A DNA stretch of 64,000 nucleotides. It comes from CAYQJS01 sp964417895 (GTDB lineage Bacteria; Chloroflexota; UBA6077; SHYK01). The stretch spans positions 21,444 to 85,443 of the forward strand of contig CAYQJS010000017.1 in assembly GCA_964417895.1 (NCBI GenBank), read 5' to 3'. The stretch's first letter is position 1. The number at the start of each line of letters is the position of its first letter. A program made the position numbers and the translations under genes. Below are positions 25,072 to 33,281 of the stretch, piece after piece. Under the pieces are notes generated by a model. The model did no database searches, was not told the origin of the DNA, and worked only from the letters and a program-made list of their open reading frames with translations.

Positions 25072-25781
25072 GGACCATCTCGGCTGTGCTTCCGGCGTAC
25101 AACGAGGAGAAGCTGATCGGCGACACCGCTGCAGCGGTCGCTGAAGTGCTGGCACGCCTCGTGGACGACTACGAAGTCATCGTCGTGAACGACGGCTCAC
25201 GCGATCGCACCGCCGAGGTGGTGGCCGGCCTCGCAACGGGGAATCCTCGCATTCGCTGCGTCGACCACGCCGTGAACCGGGGATATGGCGAAGCGCTCAG
25301 GACTGGCTTCTCCGCCGCCACCAAGGATCTCATTTTCCTGACTGACGGTGACCGACAGTTCGACGTGCGGGAGTTGGAGCGATTTCTCCGCGAGCTGGAC
25401 CGCGCCGACCTGGTGATCGGCTACAGGAGCCCGCGCCGAGACCCCCTGTTGCGCCTCATCTACGCCTGGGGCTGGCGGCTTGTCGTCACGCTGCTCTTCG
25501 GATACCTTGCCCGGGATATCGATTGTGCATTCAAGCTCTTTGCAGCCGCCGTATGGCGGCGCGTCCGCGTGCGCTCTGGGGGAGCGACCTTTAGCGCGGA
25601 GTTCCTCGCCCAGGCGCGAAGCTGCGGCTACCGTGTTGTCGAGCTGCCGGTGACGCACTACCCTCGCATTGCAGGAAGCCCGACCGGCGCACGGCCCAAC
25701 GTGATCGCGCGGGCCTTCAAGGACCTCATCTGGCTCCGGCTGCATTTCGAGGCGTGCGCAGAGCGGAGAACTGAGGACTGA
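25068..25781 (+). CDS. family 2 glycosyltransferase (dolichyl-phosphate mannose synthase-like)
   Basis: The 237-residue GT-A protein shows AVLPAYNEEKLIG and the nucleotide-sugar loop YEVIVVNDGSRDRTAEV. The DxD-like FLTDGDRQFDVRELERFL and DIDCAFKLF segment are characteristic of the DPM1/polyprenyl-phosphate sugar transferase group. No strong transmembrane anchor is present beyond one hydrophobic stretch (LRLIYAWGWRLVVTLLFGYLA). It should transfer a sugar from a nucleotide donor to a polyprenyl phosphate or glycan at the membrane. It overlaps parB by four bases and is followed within three bases by a second glycosyltransferase, so both ride on the partition operon. Confidence 0.9.
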   Translation: MRTISAVLPAYNEEKLIGDTAAAVAEVLARLVDDYEVIVVNDGSRDRTAEVVAGLATGNPRIRCVDHAVNRGYGEALRTGFSAATKDLIFLTDGDRQFDVRELERFLRELDRADLVIGYRSPRRDPLLRLIYAWGWRLVVTLLFGYLARDIDCAFKLFAAAVWRRVRVRSGGATFSAEFLAQARSCGYRVVELPVTHYPRIAGSPTGARPNVIARAFKDLIWLRLHFEACAERRTED

Positions 25782-25784
25782 GAG

Positions 25785-27245
25785 ATGCAAGTGGAGCCTG
25801 AGAGCCAGGCTGAAGTCCCATACGTAGGGGCGAGGCATGCCTCGCCCCTACGTGGGATGCAAGCTGACCCTGAGAGGAGGGTTGTCGCACCCCCTCAGTC
25901 CTCGTTCCTAGCCGGTCAGTTGTCGCCACTATCGGGGTTACGGTCACCCCCGCCCCAGCCCTCCCCCATCGAAGGGGAGGGGGAACAGCTAGGACTCAGT
26001 CCTCAGTCCTCAGTCCTCAGTCCTCGCCCGTCCCTCGCCGGCCTGCGCGTGCTGGCCATCGCGCCAACGTCATTCTTCCGGGACTATGGCTGTCACGTGC
26101 GCATCGTGGAGGAGACAGCCGCTCTGGCGAGCCATGGGATCGAGAGCACCATCGCTACCTACCCCTTCGGGCGCGACCTGCCGGGCGTTCGCATCCGGCG
26201 GGCGCTCAAGCTGCCGGGCCGGGAGCACATCGATCCCGGGTCCTCCCTCCGTAAGCTCTCACTCGATATCGCCCTGGCTGCCCGGGCGCTGGCTGTGGCG
26301 TGGAGCGAGCGGCCCGCGCTGATCCACGGCCACCTCCACGAAGGCGCCCTGATCGGATGGTCCGTCGCGCGACGCCAGGGTATTCCCATCGTGTTCGACT
26401 TCCAGGGTAGTCTGACCTCTGAGATGCAGGACCACGGCTTCCTCTCGTCGCGGGGCCCAGCGTATCGTTTCTTTCGCGCCCTCGAGGAGTGGATCGTCCA
26501 CCGAGCGGACGCCGTCATCACCAGCACCCGCAACGGCGCCGACGTACTCGTGCGCGAGTTCGGGATCGCGGCCCGCCGGATCACCGTCGTCGCCGACGCC
26601 GTGAACGTGCACACCTTTCGGCCCCTGCGCGAGATCGCCGGGGAGGATGGCTTTCTGGCGCAGACGGAGCGCCTCCGACGAAACCTGGGGATACCGGAGA
26701 GCGTTCCAGTGATCGCATACCTGGGTCTGCTGGCCGAGTATCAGGGGATCACTCACCTCCTGCGGGCGGCGAAGCTCCTGGATGAACGCGGCATTGATGC
26801 CCATTTCCTCATCATGGGGTTTCCGGGCGAGCATCGGTATCGTGCGGTAGCGGAAGCACTCGGTCTGGGCGACCGAGTCACATTCACCGGGGCCATCCCC
26901 TACGAGTTGGCGCCCGTCTACCTTTCCCTAGGCGACATAGCTGTCTCGCCAAAGCTGTCGGAAACGGAGGGGAACGGGAAGCTGCTGAACTACATCGCGA
27001 TGGGGCTTCCGACGGTGGCGTTCGATACCGCCGTGAGCCGCGAGATCCTTGGGGACCTTGGCGTCTATGCCCCGAGAGGGGACTGGACGGCGCTTGCTCT
27101 CGAGATTGAAGGGCTTATCCGCGATCCCGCGGCGGCGGAAGAGCGCGGGCGCGCTCTCCGCGCACAAGCGGTGGCCGAGCACAGCTGGGAATTGTCTGTC
27201 GAATCGCTACTCGACGTCTACAGTCGGCTGCTGGGAGCCGGCTAG
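25785..27245 (+). CDS. GT4 glycosyltransferase with repeat-encoded N-terminal extension
   Basis: The catalytic part starts near residue 85 (GLRVLAIAPTSFFRDYGCHVRIVEE). It has a GT-B fold with RADAVITSTRNGADVLVREFGI, PVIAYLGLLAEYQGITHLLRAAKLL, LGDRVTFTGAIPYELAPVYLSLGD and the E-x7-E-like KLSETEGNGKLLNYIAMGLP. These are standard for family 4. The first 85 or so residues are translated from three repeat elements: a 32-base palindrome, a C/G hairpin and a heptad array. They have no globular character. ATG 25785, three bases after the previous gene, would read through them; GTG 26049 is an alternative start at the catalytic domain but has no ribosome site. Confidence 0.87.
   Translation: MQVEPESQAEVPYVGARHASPLRGMQADPERRVVAPPQSSFLAGQLSPLSGLRSPPPQPSPIEGEGEQLGLSPQSSVLSPRPSLAGLRVLAIAPTSFFRDYGCHVRIVEETAALASHGIESTIATYPFGRDLPGVRIRRALKLPGREHIDPGSSLRKLSLDIALAARALAVAWSERPALIHGHLHEGALIGWSVARRQGIPIVFDFQGSLTSEMQDHGFLSSRGPAYRFFRALEEWIVHRADAVITSTRNGADVLVREFGIAARRITVVADAVNVHTFRPLREIAGEDGFLAQTERLRRNLGIPESVPVIAYLGLLAEYQGITHLLRAAKLLDERGIDAHFLIMGFPGEHRYRAVAEALGLGDRVTFTGAIPYELAPVYLSLGDIAVSPKLSETEGNGKLLNYIAMGLPTVAFDTAVSREILGDLGVYAPRGDWTALALEIEGLIRDPAAAEERGRALRAQAVAEHSWELSVESLLDVYSRLLGAG
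25822..25853. repeat. 32-base perfect palindrome in the 5' part of the GT4 gene
   Basis: ACGTAGGGGCGAGGCA is followed directly by its exact reverse complement with no loop. Shorter or degenerate relatives are at 31994-32018 (GAGGCGTGCCTC core) and 32065-32084 (GGGTCAGGCA plus complement). It lies inside the predicted reading frame. Confidence 0.9.
25992..26025. repeat. heptad tandem array (CAGTCCT) in the GT4 gene 5' region
   Basis: The 7-base unit CAGTCCT/GGACTGA occurs about four to five times in tandem. A shorter array (CTCAGTCCTCG) is at about 25894. Translated in the gene's frame it gives a PQSSVLSP-type peptide, the same as in plsX. Because the unit is 7 bases, gain or loss of single units would shift the reading frame. 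Confidence 0.85.
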
Positions 27246-27318
27246 CAACCGGGGCTCGGGCCGCGCCAGGAACCCTCTCCCCCGCGGTTCGGAGCGTTCG
27301 CAGTCGACGTGAGCAGAG

Positions 27319-27462
27319 CTACTGCGCGGCCCCGATGCGGAAGATCTTCGTGCTGCATTTCTCGCACAGGCCCTGGCTCGCTGGACGGCCGTTCTTCAGA
27401 GTAACCTGCTGCACATTGGTCATGGTCCGCTTGGCGCGACATTTGACGCAGTATGCTTCCAT
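27319..27462 (-). CDS. DUF5679 zinc-ribbon protein
   Basis: The 47-residue product begins MEAYCVKCRAKRTM, continues VTLKNGRPASQGLCEKC and ends in TKIFRIGAAQ. The two CxxC pairs (residues 5-8 and 33-36) and the NGRPA-QG-C core match the small DUF5679 family, common in Chloroflexota and Actinobacteria. It probably binds one zinc, and its partner is unknown. The ATG at 27462 has CGGAGC seven bases upstream. It is convergent with the glycosyltransferase and divergent from ndk. Confidence 0.85.
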   Translation of the reverse strand: MEAYCVKCRAKRTMTNVQQVTLKNGRPASQGLCEKCSTKIFRIGAAQ

Positions 27463-27652
27463 CGGTCTGCTCCGCACGAAGATTTATTGCTGGCGCAGGC
27501 ACGCGTGAGCCCTGGCATTCTAATTCACCGGTTCGGGCAGTCGGAAATCACAGTCCTATCACAGGCAGCGACTGATGTATCGCCTGGGTCCCGCCGCAAA
27601 CTGGCGCCGTGGCGCGATTGCCGGGTGAAAAGCTGCCTCGATATACTGCCGC

Positions 27653-28135
27653 ATGCCTGAGAGAGCGGAGAACGGGGCCGAGCGAACCCTCGTTATCGTT
27701 AAACCGGACGGCGTTCAGCGGGGCCTGGTCGGCGGAATCCTCGCTCGGCTCGAGGCTCGCGGCCTCAAGCTGGTGGGCTTGAAGCTCACTGCCGTGGTCA
27801 CCTCGCTCGCAGAAGACCATTACGCGATTCACCGCGGAAAACCGTTCTACGATGGCTTGATCCAGTACATCACCTCAGCGCCAGTGGTGGCCGCGGTCTT
27901 CGAGGGAAAGGACGCGGTGGCAGTGGTTCGCGCCACCGTCGGGGCAACGAATCCCGCCAGCGCGACGCCCGGCACGATCCGTGGCGACTGGGCTCTGGAG
28001 ATCGGACGCAACCTGGTGCATGCGTCTGACAGCCCGGAGACCGGCCGAGCCGAGATAGCCCTCTGGTTCACGGCGCAAGAGCTCGTCAGTTGGGCTCGGG
28101 ACGGCGAGCGTTGGATATCGGAGGGCGCCCCCTAA
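27653..28135 (+). CDS. ndk: nucleoside diphosphate kinase
   Basis: The 160-residue product carries RTLVIVKPDGVQRGLVGGILARLE at the start and GKPFYDGLIQYITSAPVVAAVFEGKDAV in the middle. The phosphate-accepting histidine is in NLVHASDSPETGRAEIALWF near residue 130. All catalytic landmarks are intact. The enzyme balances nucleoside triphosphate pools by moving the gamma-phosphate through that histidine. A ten-residue N-terminal extension and a short C-terminal tail exceed the usual 135-150 residues. The gene is monocistronic; the 3' flank is filled by GC hairpin repeats. Confidence 0.96.
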   Translation: MPERAENGAERTLVIVKPDGVQRGLVGGILARLEARGLKLVGLKLTAVVTSLAEDHYAIHRGKPFYDGLIQYITSAPVVAAVFEGKDAVAVVRATVGATNPASATPGTIRGDWALEIGRNLVHASDSPETGRAEIALWFTAQELVSWARDGERWISEGAP

Positions 28136-28156
28136 TACAAGATCGCAGAGGTTCGC

Positions 28157-28250
28157 GACCCCCTCTCCCTAGCCCTCCCCCGCCAGGGGGGAGGGGACGA
28201 GCCCAGGACACCCTCCCCCTGGACGGGGGAGGGTGGGGGAGAGGGTGGAG
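28157..28250. repeat. two GC-rich hairpin repeats between ndk and sfsA
   Basis: The first stem pairs CCCTCCCC with GGGGAGGGG (around 28172-28198). The second pairs CCCTCCCC with GGGGGAGGG (around 28212-28232), followed by a G-rich tail. They separate two convergent genes and could terminate transcription from both sides. Confidence 0.75.
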
Positions 28251-28282
28251 GACCCAGGTTACGAATCTTCGCGATGCTGTTA

Positions 28283-29044
28283 CTACAGCTCGACCGGCAG
28301 CGGTTCGTCGAGGGCGATACCCCCGACCGTCACACTGCACCGGTAAGCCGCAACGACGACCCCGGCCTCCCTGGCTGCCTTGAGAGCCGCGCAGAATAGC
28401 GGATCCGCACGCTGGTTCGGCGCGAACGTGCGAGCGTCCGGCCGCTGCACGACGAAGAGGACACCCGCGGCGCTGCCCGTGGTCGAGCACGCGGTCAGCT
28501 CCCGCAGGTGCCTGGTCCCGCGCAGCGTGGGCGCGTCTGGAAACAGGGCGCAGCCTCCTTCGACCAGCGTGACGCATTTCGCCTCGACGAAACAAGTGCG
28601 GGGGCCTTCGAGCGCTGCGAAATCGATGCGGCTCGTCCCGAGGCGTACCTCACGCCGCCACCTACTGAACCCTGAGAAAGGTGCCAGCGCCCCCGCGGCG
28701 AGGGCCGCTGCGATGACGTCGTTCGCAAGGCGTGAGTCCACCGCGACCAGGATCCCCTCGTGCTCGACGAGGACCAGATCCCACGCGGTGCGGCGGTGGG
28801 GCCCGGCTCGCGGTGCGAGCCAGACGTCGCGTCCGGGAATCAGCAGCTCCTGGAGCCTGCCGGAGTTCGCCAGATGCGCCACGACCTGAACCCCGCTTGT
28901 CTCCACGAGCACCGTGAAGCGGTTGAGGCGCTTCACGAGGAGCGCGGGCGCCAGGTCTGGCGGGAAGCCTACCCCCGGCGGGTCGTGGTAAAATTTCGGG
29001 ATGAACCGCTCCGTCCCCGAGGTCCGGGCGGGAGACCGGCCCAC
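28283..29044 (-). CDS. sfsA: SfsA family DNA-binding/nuclease-like protein
   Basis: The SfsA pattern is clear: RLNRFTVLVETSGVQVVAHLANSGRLQELLIPGRDVWL. VAVDSRLAND and RIDFAALEGPRTCFVEAKCVTLVEGG follow, as do FPDAPTLRGTRHLRELTA and GVLFVVQRPDARTFAPNQRADPLF. SfsA has a nuclease-like fold and was first linked to sugar fermentation genes; its real role is uncertain. The domain needs residues before VKRLNRF, so GTG 28936 is too short. GTG 29044 is listed but lacks a ribosome site and overlaps the divergent gene. The start is therefore unresolved. Confidence 0.88.
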   Translation of the reverse strand: MGRSPARTSGTERFIPKFYHDPPGVGFPPDLAPALLVKRLNRFTVLVETSGVQVVAHLANSGRLQELLIPGRDVWLAPRAGPHRRTAWDLVLVEHEGILVAVDSRLANDVIAAALAAGALAPFSGFSRWRREVRLGTSRIDFAALEGPRTCFVEAKCVTLVEGGCALFPDAPTLRGTRHLRELTACSTTGSAAGVLFVVQRPDARTFAPNQRADPLFCAALKAAREAGVVVAAYRCSVTVGGIALDEPLPVEL

Positions 29045-29969
29045 GGGCTTGATTGATACCCTCCAGGCCGGCTTCAACGTCGTCAATCATAACGCCTGGC
29101 TCCTCATTATCCCGCTCGCCCTCGACTTCTTTCTTCTCTGGGGGCCGCAGCCATCGCTGGGCCCGTCCTTCGGACGATTGGCTGGCGAGTTGGCCTCGCC
29201 GCAGCTACCGGCGAGCGCAGCGTTCGCGCCGGGCTCAGAGGAGGCACGCCGAGGGCTGGTGGAGATGGTGGAGCGGGCATCGCAGGTGAATCTGCTGTCG
29301 CTCCTCGCACTACCAGCGATGGGCGTGCCGAGCTTTCGGGCGAGCGTCGCCGGCGAGGGCACTCGCATCCCACTGGACTCGATGACTTCCGTGGGCGCCG
29401 TCGTGCTGGCGTGTCTTGTGATCGGCCTGACGCTCGCCACGTGGTTTTTTGGCCTGCTGGCTCAGGCGGTACGGGAGGGGCAAGCGGAGGTTCGTCGGTT
29501 CGTGCCAGATTTTGCGCAAACTGCGTTGTGGGTCATTGCGCTGTTTGGCCTGGCCCTTGTTGCCGTGGTTGGCATCGGAGGGCCCGCCCTCGTGCTGCTG
29601 GCTGCCGTGAGCGCGGCGATCCCGACGGCGGCGACCGTGCTTGAGGCTATTCTCGTGGGTGTGGTTCTCTGGGCATTCGTGTACCTGTTCTTTACCACCG
29701 ATGCGCTTTACGTGAGCCGGGTCTCGCCTTTGGTTGCTATTCAACGCAGCGTTCGTGTAGTTCGCCATAATCTGTGGTCAGCATTGGGATTGATACTGCT
29801 CGTGGTGCTGATCAGTACGGGACTAACGATGCTGTGGCAGCAGGTCGCGACAAATCTTCGCGCTCCAGGTGTTGGGTTGAGTATCGTTGGGCACAGTTAC
29901 ATCTCAACTGGGCTCGCCGCCGCCAGCATGACGTACTATAAGGAGCGGTGGGAGCGATTGCGTTCTTGA
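29001..29969 (+). CDS. polytopic membrane protein of unknown function
   Basis: The 322-residue protein has five to six hydrophobic segments. The first is near residue 35 (AWLLIIPLALDFFLLW); others are near 100, 140, 180 and 215, and the last two lie around 270-300. Between the first two is a hydrophilic loop of about 60 residues. The opening TLQAGFNVVNHNAWLLIIPLALDF resembles an uncharacterised family of Chloroflexota membrane proteins distantly like YihY or DUF975 proteins; I cannot name a function. It precedes gyrB by 61 bases on the same strand. The start is ATG 29001, 18 bases after TAAAATTT, which may be a promoter -10 region. Confidence 0.7.
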   Translation: MNRSVPEVRAGDRPTGLIDTLQAGFNVVNHNAWLLIIPLALDFFLLWGPQPSLGPSFGRLAGELASPQLPASAAFAPGSEEARRGLVEMVERASQVNLLSLLALPAMGVPSFRASVAGEGTRIPLDSMTSVGAVVLACLVIGLTLATWFFGLLAQAVREGQAEVRRFVPDFAQTALWVIALFGLALVAVVGIGGPALVLLAAVSAAIPTAATVLEAILVGVVLWAFVYLFFTTDALYVSRVSPLVAIQRSVRVVRHNLWSALGLILLVVLISTGLTMLWQQVATNLRAPGVGLSIVGHSYISTGLAAASMTYYKERWERLRS

Positions 29970-30030
29970 CGAATGTGGCGGGGTTGGCAGACTCCAGCAG
30001 CAACTAAGGTAGGAAGAAAGAGGGCATTTT

Positions 30031-31962
30031 TTGGCAGAACGCATACCTCGGGGGTCCGGAGTTGATACCTACACCGCTGCAGACATCCAGGTCCTCGAGG
30101 GCCTCGAGGCGGTTCGCCGCCGCCCTGGGATGTACATCGGTAGCACGGACCAACGAGGCCTTCACCACCTCATTTACGAGGTCGTAGACAACTCCGTCGA
30201 CGAGGCGCTCGCTGGGCGCTGCGATGCGATTGTCGTCACCGTGGCCTCGGACGGTCGCGTGTCAGTGACCGACAACGGGCACGGCATTCCCGTCGACATT
30301 CACCCAGGCACCGGGCGGCCGGCGCTCGAGGTGGTGATGACTATGCTTCACGCCGGCGGCAAGTTCGGCAGTGGCAGCTACAAGGTATCTGGGGGCCTGC
30401 ACGGGGTCGGTGTCTCGGTCGTGAACGCCCTATCCTCCCACCTCAAGGCCGAAGTGCGCCAGGGTGGCTACCTGCACGTCCAGGAGTATCAGCGTGGGCA
30501 TCCGATCGGGCCGGTCCGCCGCCAGGGAAAGGCGGAGGGGCACGGCACGACGATCTCTTTCCTCCCCGACATCGAAGTGTTTCAGGAGCTGGACTACAGC
30601 TTCGACACCCTTGCCCAGCGGTTCCGTGAGATGGCCTACCTCACGAAGGGGCTCCGCATCCAGTTCCTGGATGAGCGAGAAGACCGCGAGACCACGTTCT
30701 ACTTCGACGGTGGCATCGTCTCATTCGTCCGCCACCTGAACAGGAATCGCACTGCCATCCATCCCCACCCGATTTCGGTCGAGCGATCCATCGGCGACAC
30801 ACTGGTTGAAGTGGCGCTGCAGTACAACGATGGCTTCGCCGAGTCCGTCTTTGCGTTCGCCAACAACATCAATACGGTGGACGGGGGAACCCACCTCACC
30901 GGATTCCGCTCCGCTCTGACCCGGTCCGTGAACGACTACGGCCGCAAGGCCGGCTTGTTGAAGGATGCGGACCCGAACCTCACCGGAGAAGACGTGCGCG
31001 AGGGGCTCACGGCCATCATCTCGGTCAAGCTGCCAGAGCCGCAGTTCGAGGGCCAGACAAAAGCCAAGCTGGGGAACGCCGAGGTCCGCATTCAAGTCGA
31101 GTCGGTTTTTGGGGACGGGCTGGCTCGCTACCTCGATGAGAACCCCTCCGACGGGCGTCGCATCATCGAGAAGTGTCTGACTGCCGCGCGGGCGCGTGAG
31201 GCGGCGCGGAAAGCGCGCGACCTCGTGATCCGCAAGAGCGCGCTCGACGGGCTCGCCCTGCCGGGCAAACTCGCCGATTGCTCGGACCGCGACCCAGAGC
31301 GGTGCGAGCTCTTCATCGTTGAGGGTGACTCCGCGGGCGGCAGCGCAAAACAGGGGCGCGACCGGCGCTTCCAAGCCATATTGCCGATTCGAGGGAAGCT
31401 ACTGAACGTCGAGCGCGCGCGCGCCGACAAGATGCTGTCGAATGAAGAGATCCGTACCATGATCACTGCCCTGGGCGTGGGTTTCGGCGATTATTTCGAC
31501 CTCGCAAAGCTCCGCTACAGCCGGGTCATCCTCATGGCGGACGCCGACGTGGATGGCTCCCACATTCGCACGCTCCTGCTTACGTTCTTCTTCCGCCACA
31601 TGGAGCCGCTCGTTGTAGATGGGCACCTGTACATCGCCCAGCCGCCTCTCTACCGGGTCTCAAGCGGCCGTGACTTTCGGTGGTGCTACAGCGATCGGGA
31701 ACGGGACGACTACGTTGCGGAGCTGAAAAAGAAACGCGCGAGCGATCCCGACATCGTGCGGTACAAGGGCCTGGGAGAGATGAACCCGGAGCAGCTGTGG
31801 GACACGACGATGAATCCTGAGACCCGAACAGTCCTCCGGGTCGACGTCGAGGATGCCGTGCAAGCCGACGAGACCTTCGACATGCTGATGGGTGACGCCG
31901 TTCCGCCGCGGAAAGCCTTCATCCAGACACACGCGCGCAGCGTCCGCAACCTCGACGTTTGA
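30031..31962 (+). CDS. gyrB: DNA gyrase subunit B
   Basis: The 643-residue product starts with TTG 30031, preceded by AGGAAGAAAGAGG. The ATPase domain shows VLEGLEAVRRRPGMYIGSTD, HHLIYEVVDNSVDEALAG and GGKFGSGSYKVSGGLHGVG. The TOPRIM part has LFIVEGDSAGGSAKQGRDR and the DADVDGSHIRTLLLTFFFR metal motif. The end carries RYKGLGEMNPEQLWDTTMNPETR. Length and absence of a long insert fit GyrB of non-proteobacteria; ParE is less likely given the neighbourhood. With GyrA, which is not in this window, it introduces negative supercoils using ATP. Confidence 0.96.
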   Translation: MAERIPRGSGVDTYTAADIQVLEGLEAVRRRPGMYIGSTDQRGLHHLIYEVVDNSVDEALAGRCDAIVVTVASDGRVSVTDNGHGIPVDIHPGTGRPALEVVMTMLHAGGKFGSGSYKVSGGLHGVGVSVVNALSSHLKAEVRQGGYLHVQEYQRGHPIGPVRRQGKAEGHGTTISFLPDIEVFQELDYSFDTLAQRFREMAYLTKGLRIQFLDEREDRETTFYFDGGIVSFVRHLNRNRTAIHPHPISVERSIGDTLVEVALQYNDGFAESVFAFANNINTVDGGTHLTGFRSALTRSVNDYGRKAGLLKDADPNLTGEDVREGLTAIISVKLPEPQFEGQTKAKLGNAEVRIQVESVFGDGLARYLDENPSDGRRIIEKCLTAARAREAARKARDLVIRKSALDGLALPGKLADCSDRDPERCELFIVEGDSAGGSAKQGRDRRFQAILPIRGKLLNVERARADKMLSNEEIRTMITALGVGFGDYFDLAKLRYSRVILMADADVDGSHIRTLLLTFFFRHMEPLVVDGHLYIAQPPLYRVSSGRDFRWCYSDRERDDYVAELKKKRASDPDIVRYKGLGEMNPEQLWDTTMNPETRTVLRVDVEDAVQADETFDMLMGDAVPPRKAFIQTHARSVRNLDV

Positions 31963-31965
31963 CGA

Positions 31966-32088
31966 GGACTGAGGACTCAGGACTGAGGACTGAGTAGGGG
32001 CGAGGCGTGCCTCGCTCCTCTCGCGTCGCCCGCCTCGTGTCGCCCGCCTCGTTCGAAGGTACGCGGGTCAGGCATGCCTGACCCCTAC
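31966..32088. repeat. composite repeat block: GGACTGA heptads and two palindromes
   Basis: Four GGACTGA-type heptads (31966-31994) begin four bases after the gyrB stop. A degenerate palindrome around GAGGCGTGCCTC follows. At 32065-32084 there is a perfect 20-base palindrome of GGGTCAGGCA and its complement. The block resembles the one that heads the GT4 gene at 25822-26025. Confidence 0.85.
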
Positions 32089-32175
32089 CGTGGACGGAGG
32101 ACCAGGGGAGCTTGGTCGGGTCCCCCAGTCCCACTGCACCCAACCGGCGACAGAGCGAGTAGACTCAGTCTCGAT

Positions 32176-33270
32176 ATGTCTCAGCCCTCCGGGTCCCCCG
32201 CCCCTCAGTCCTCAGTCCTCAGTCCTCAGTCCTCGTCAGTCCTCAGTGCTCAGTCCTCCGTCGTCAGGCCACGCGTAGCGCTCGATGCCATGGGCGGCGA
32301 CGATGCCCCGAGCGCCCCGATCGCCGGCGCCCTCGAAGCCGTCCGCGAGTTGGAGGTGGATCTCACGCTCGTCGGTCCCAGGGACATCGTCGAGCGCGAG
32401 CTCGCCCGCCACCGAGAGTCGGATTGGGTGCGCATCGCGGACGCGCCCGAGGTCATTGGGATGTCGGAGGCGCCGCTGCGCGCCGTACGTTCCAAGCCCG
32501 AGTCGTCGATCGTCATCGGGCTGGACCTGGTCGCCCGGGGCGAGGCCGATGCATTCGTTACGGCGGGGAGCACAGGGGCTGCCATGGCCGCGGCGGTGCT
32601 CTCGCTGAAGCGCATCGAGGGAATCGACCGCCCCGCCCTGGCCGTGCCTTTCCCGACAGCAACTGGCCCCTGCCTCCTTCTGGACGTAGGCGCCAATGCC
32701 GACGCGCGCCCGCACAACCTCGTCCAGTTCGCGGTTATGGGATCGGTCTATGCCGAGCGAGTCCTGGGAATACCGCGGCCGCGTGTGGCGCTGCTCAGCG
32801 TCGGGGAGGAGGAGTCGAAGGGTAGCGTCGCCGTACAGGAGGCGCATCGGCAACTGCGTGCGGCCGCGCTCAATTTCGTGGGTAACGTTGAGGGGAAGGA
32901 CATTCCGGCGGGACTGGCCGATGTCGTCGTAATGGACGGGTTCGTCGGCAACGTCCTCATCAAGTTCGCGGAGGGGGTGACCGCCGCCATGGTCCGCATC
33001 ATCCGAGAGGAGCTGCGAGCGAACCCGCTCGGCATCCTCCTGGGGGTGGGGCTCATCCCCGTGTTCCGCCGCGTTCGGCGACGCATCGACTACGCGGAGT
33101 GGGGAGGGGCCCCGCTGCTGGGTGTCAATGGCGTCTGCATCATCGGCCACGGCCGCTCGAGCCCCAGGGCGATCAAGAACGCCGTCCGAGTCGCGGCCGA
33201 CACGGTACATGGGTCCGTGGTGGCCACGATCGAGGACGGGCTGTCGGCCTTGCCCTCCCGACAGCCTTAA
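32176..33270 (+). CDS. plsX: phosphate acyltransferase PlsX
   Basis: The catalytic protein starts RVALDAMGGDDAPSAPIAGALEAV, the invariant PlsX opening. It continues with SIVIGLDLVARGEADAFVTAGSTGAAMAAAV, LLDVGANADARPHNLVQFAVMG and DVVVMDGFVGNVLIKFAEG. PlsX makes acyl-phosphate from acyl-ACP for phospholipid synthesis. The only start codon in frame before the domain is ATG 32176, so the first 30 or so residues come from a CAGTCCT heptad array. There is no ATG, GTG or TTG between the array and the ALDAMGG strand. Translation thus depends on the heptad count. Confidence 0.94.
   Translation: MSQPSGSPAPQSSVLSPQSSSVLSAQSSVVRPRVALDAMGGDDAPSAPIAGALEAVRELEVDLTLVGPRDIVERELARHRESDWVRIADAPEVIGMSEAPLRAVRSKPESSIVIGLDLVARGEADAFVTAGSTGAAMAAAVLSLKRIEGIDRPALAVPFPTATGPCLLLDVGANADARPHNLVQFAVMGSVYAERVLGIPRPRVALLSVGEEESKGSVAVQEAHRQLRAAALNFVGNVEGKDIPAGLADVVVMDGFVGNVLIKFAEGVTAAMVRIIREELRANPLGILLGVGLIPVFRRVRRRIDYAEWGGAPLLGVNGVCIIGHGRSSPRAIKNAVRVAADTVHGSVVATIEDGLSALPSRQP
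32204..32258. repeat. heptad tandem array (CTCAGTC) in the plsX 5' coding region
   Basis: About seven CTCAGTC units lie in tandem, with one four-base interruption and one A-to-G variant. The plsX frame reads them as PQSSVLS-type peptide. As in the GT4 gene, the unit length is not a multiple of three. Confidence 0.88.
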
Positions 33271-33281
33271 CGGGTCGAGAC

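Noticed and set aside
32204..32258. Heptad arrays considered as CRISPR or as iterons of a replication origin
   Set aside because: The units are 7 bases, contiguous and present at several unrelated loci, including coding sequence.
32236..33210. Long frame antisense to plsX
   Set aside because: It lies wholly within plsX; the residue pattern is typical of a reverse-complement shadow.
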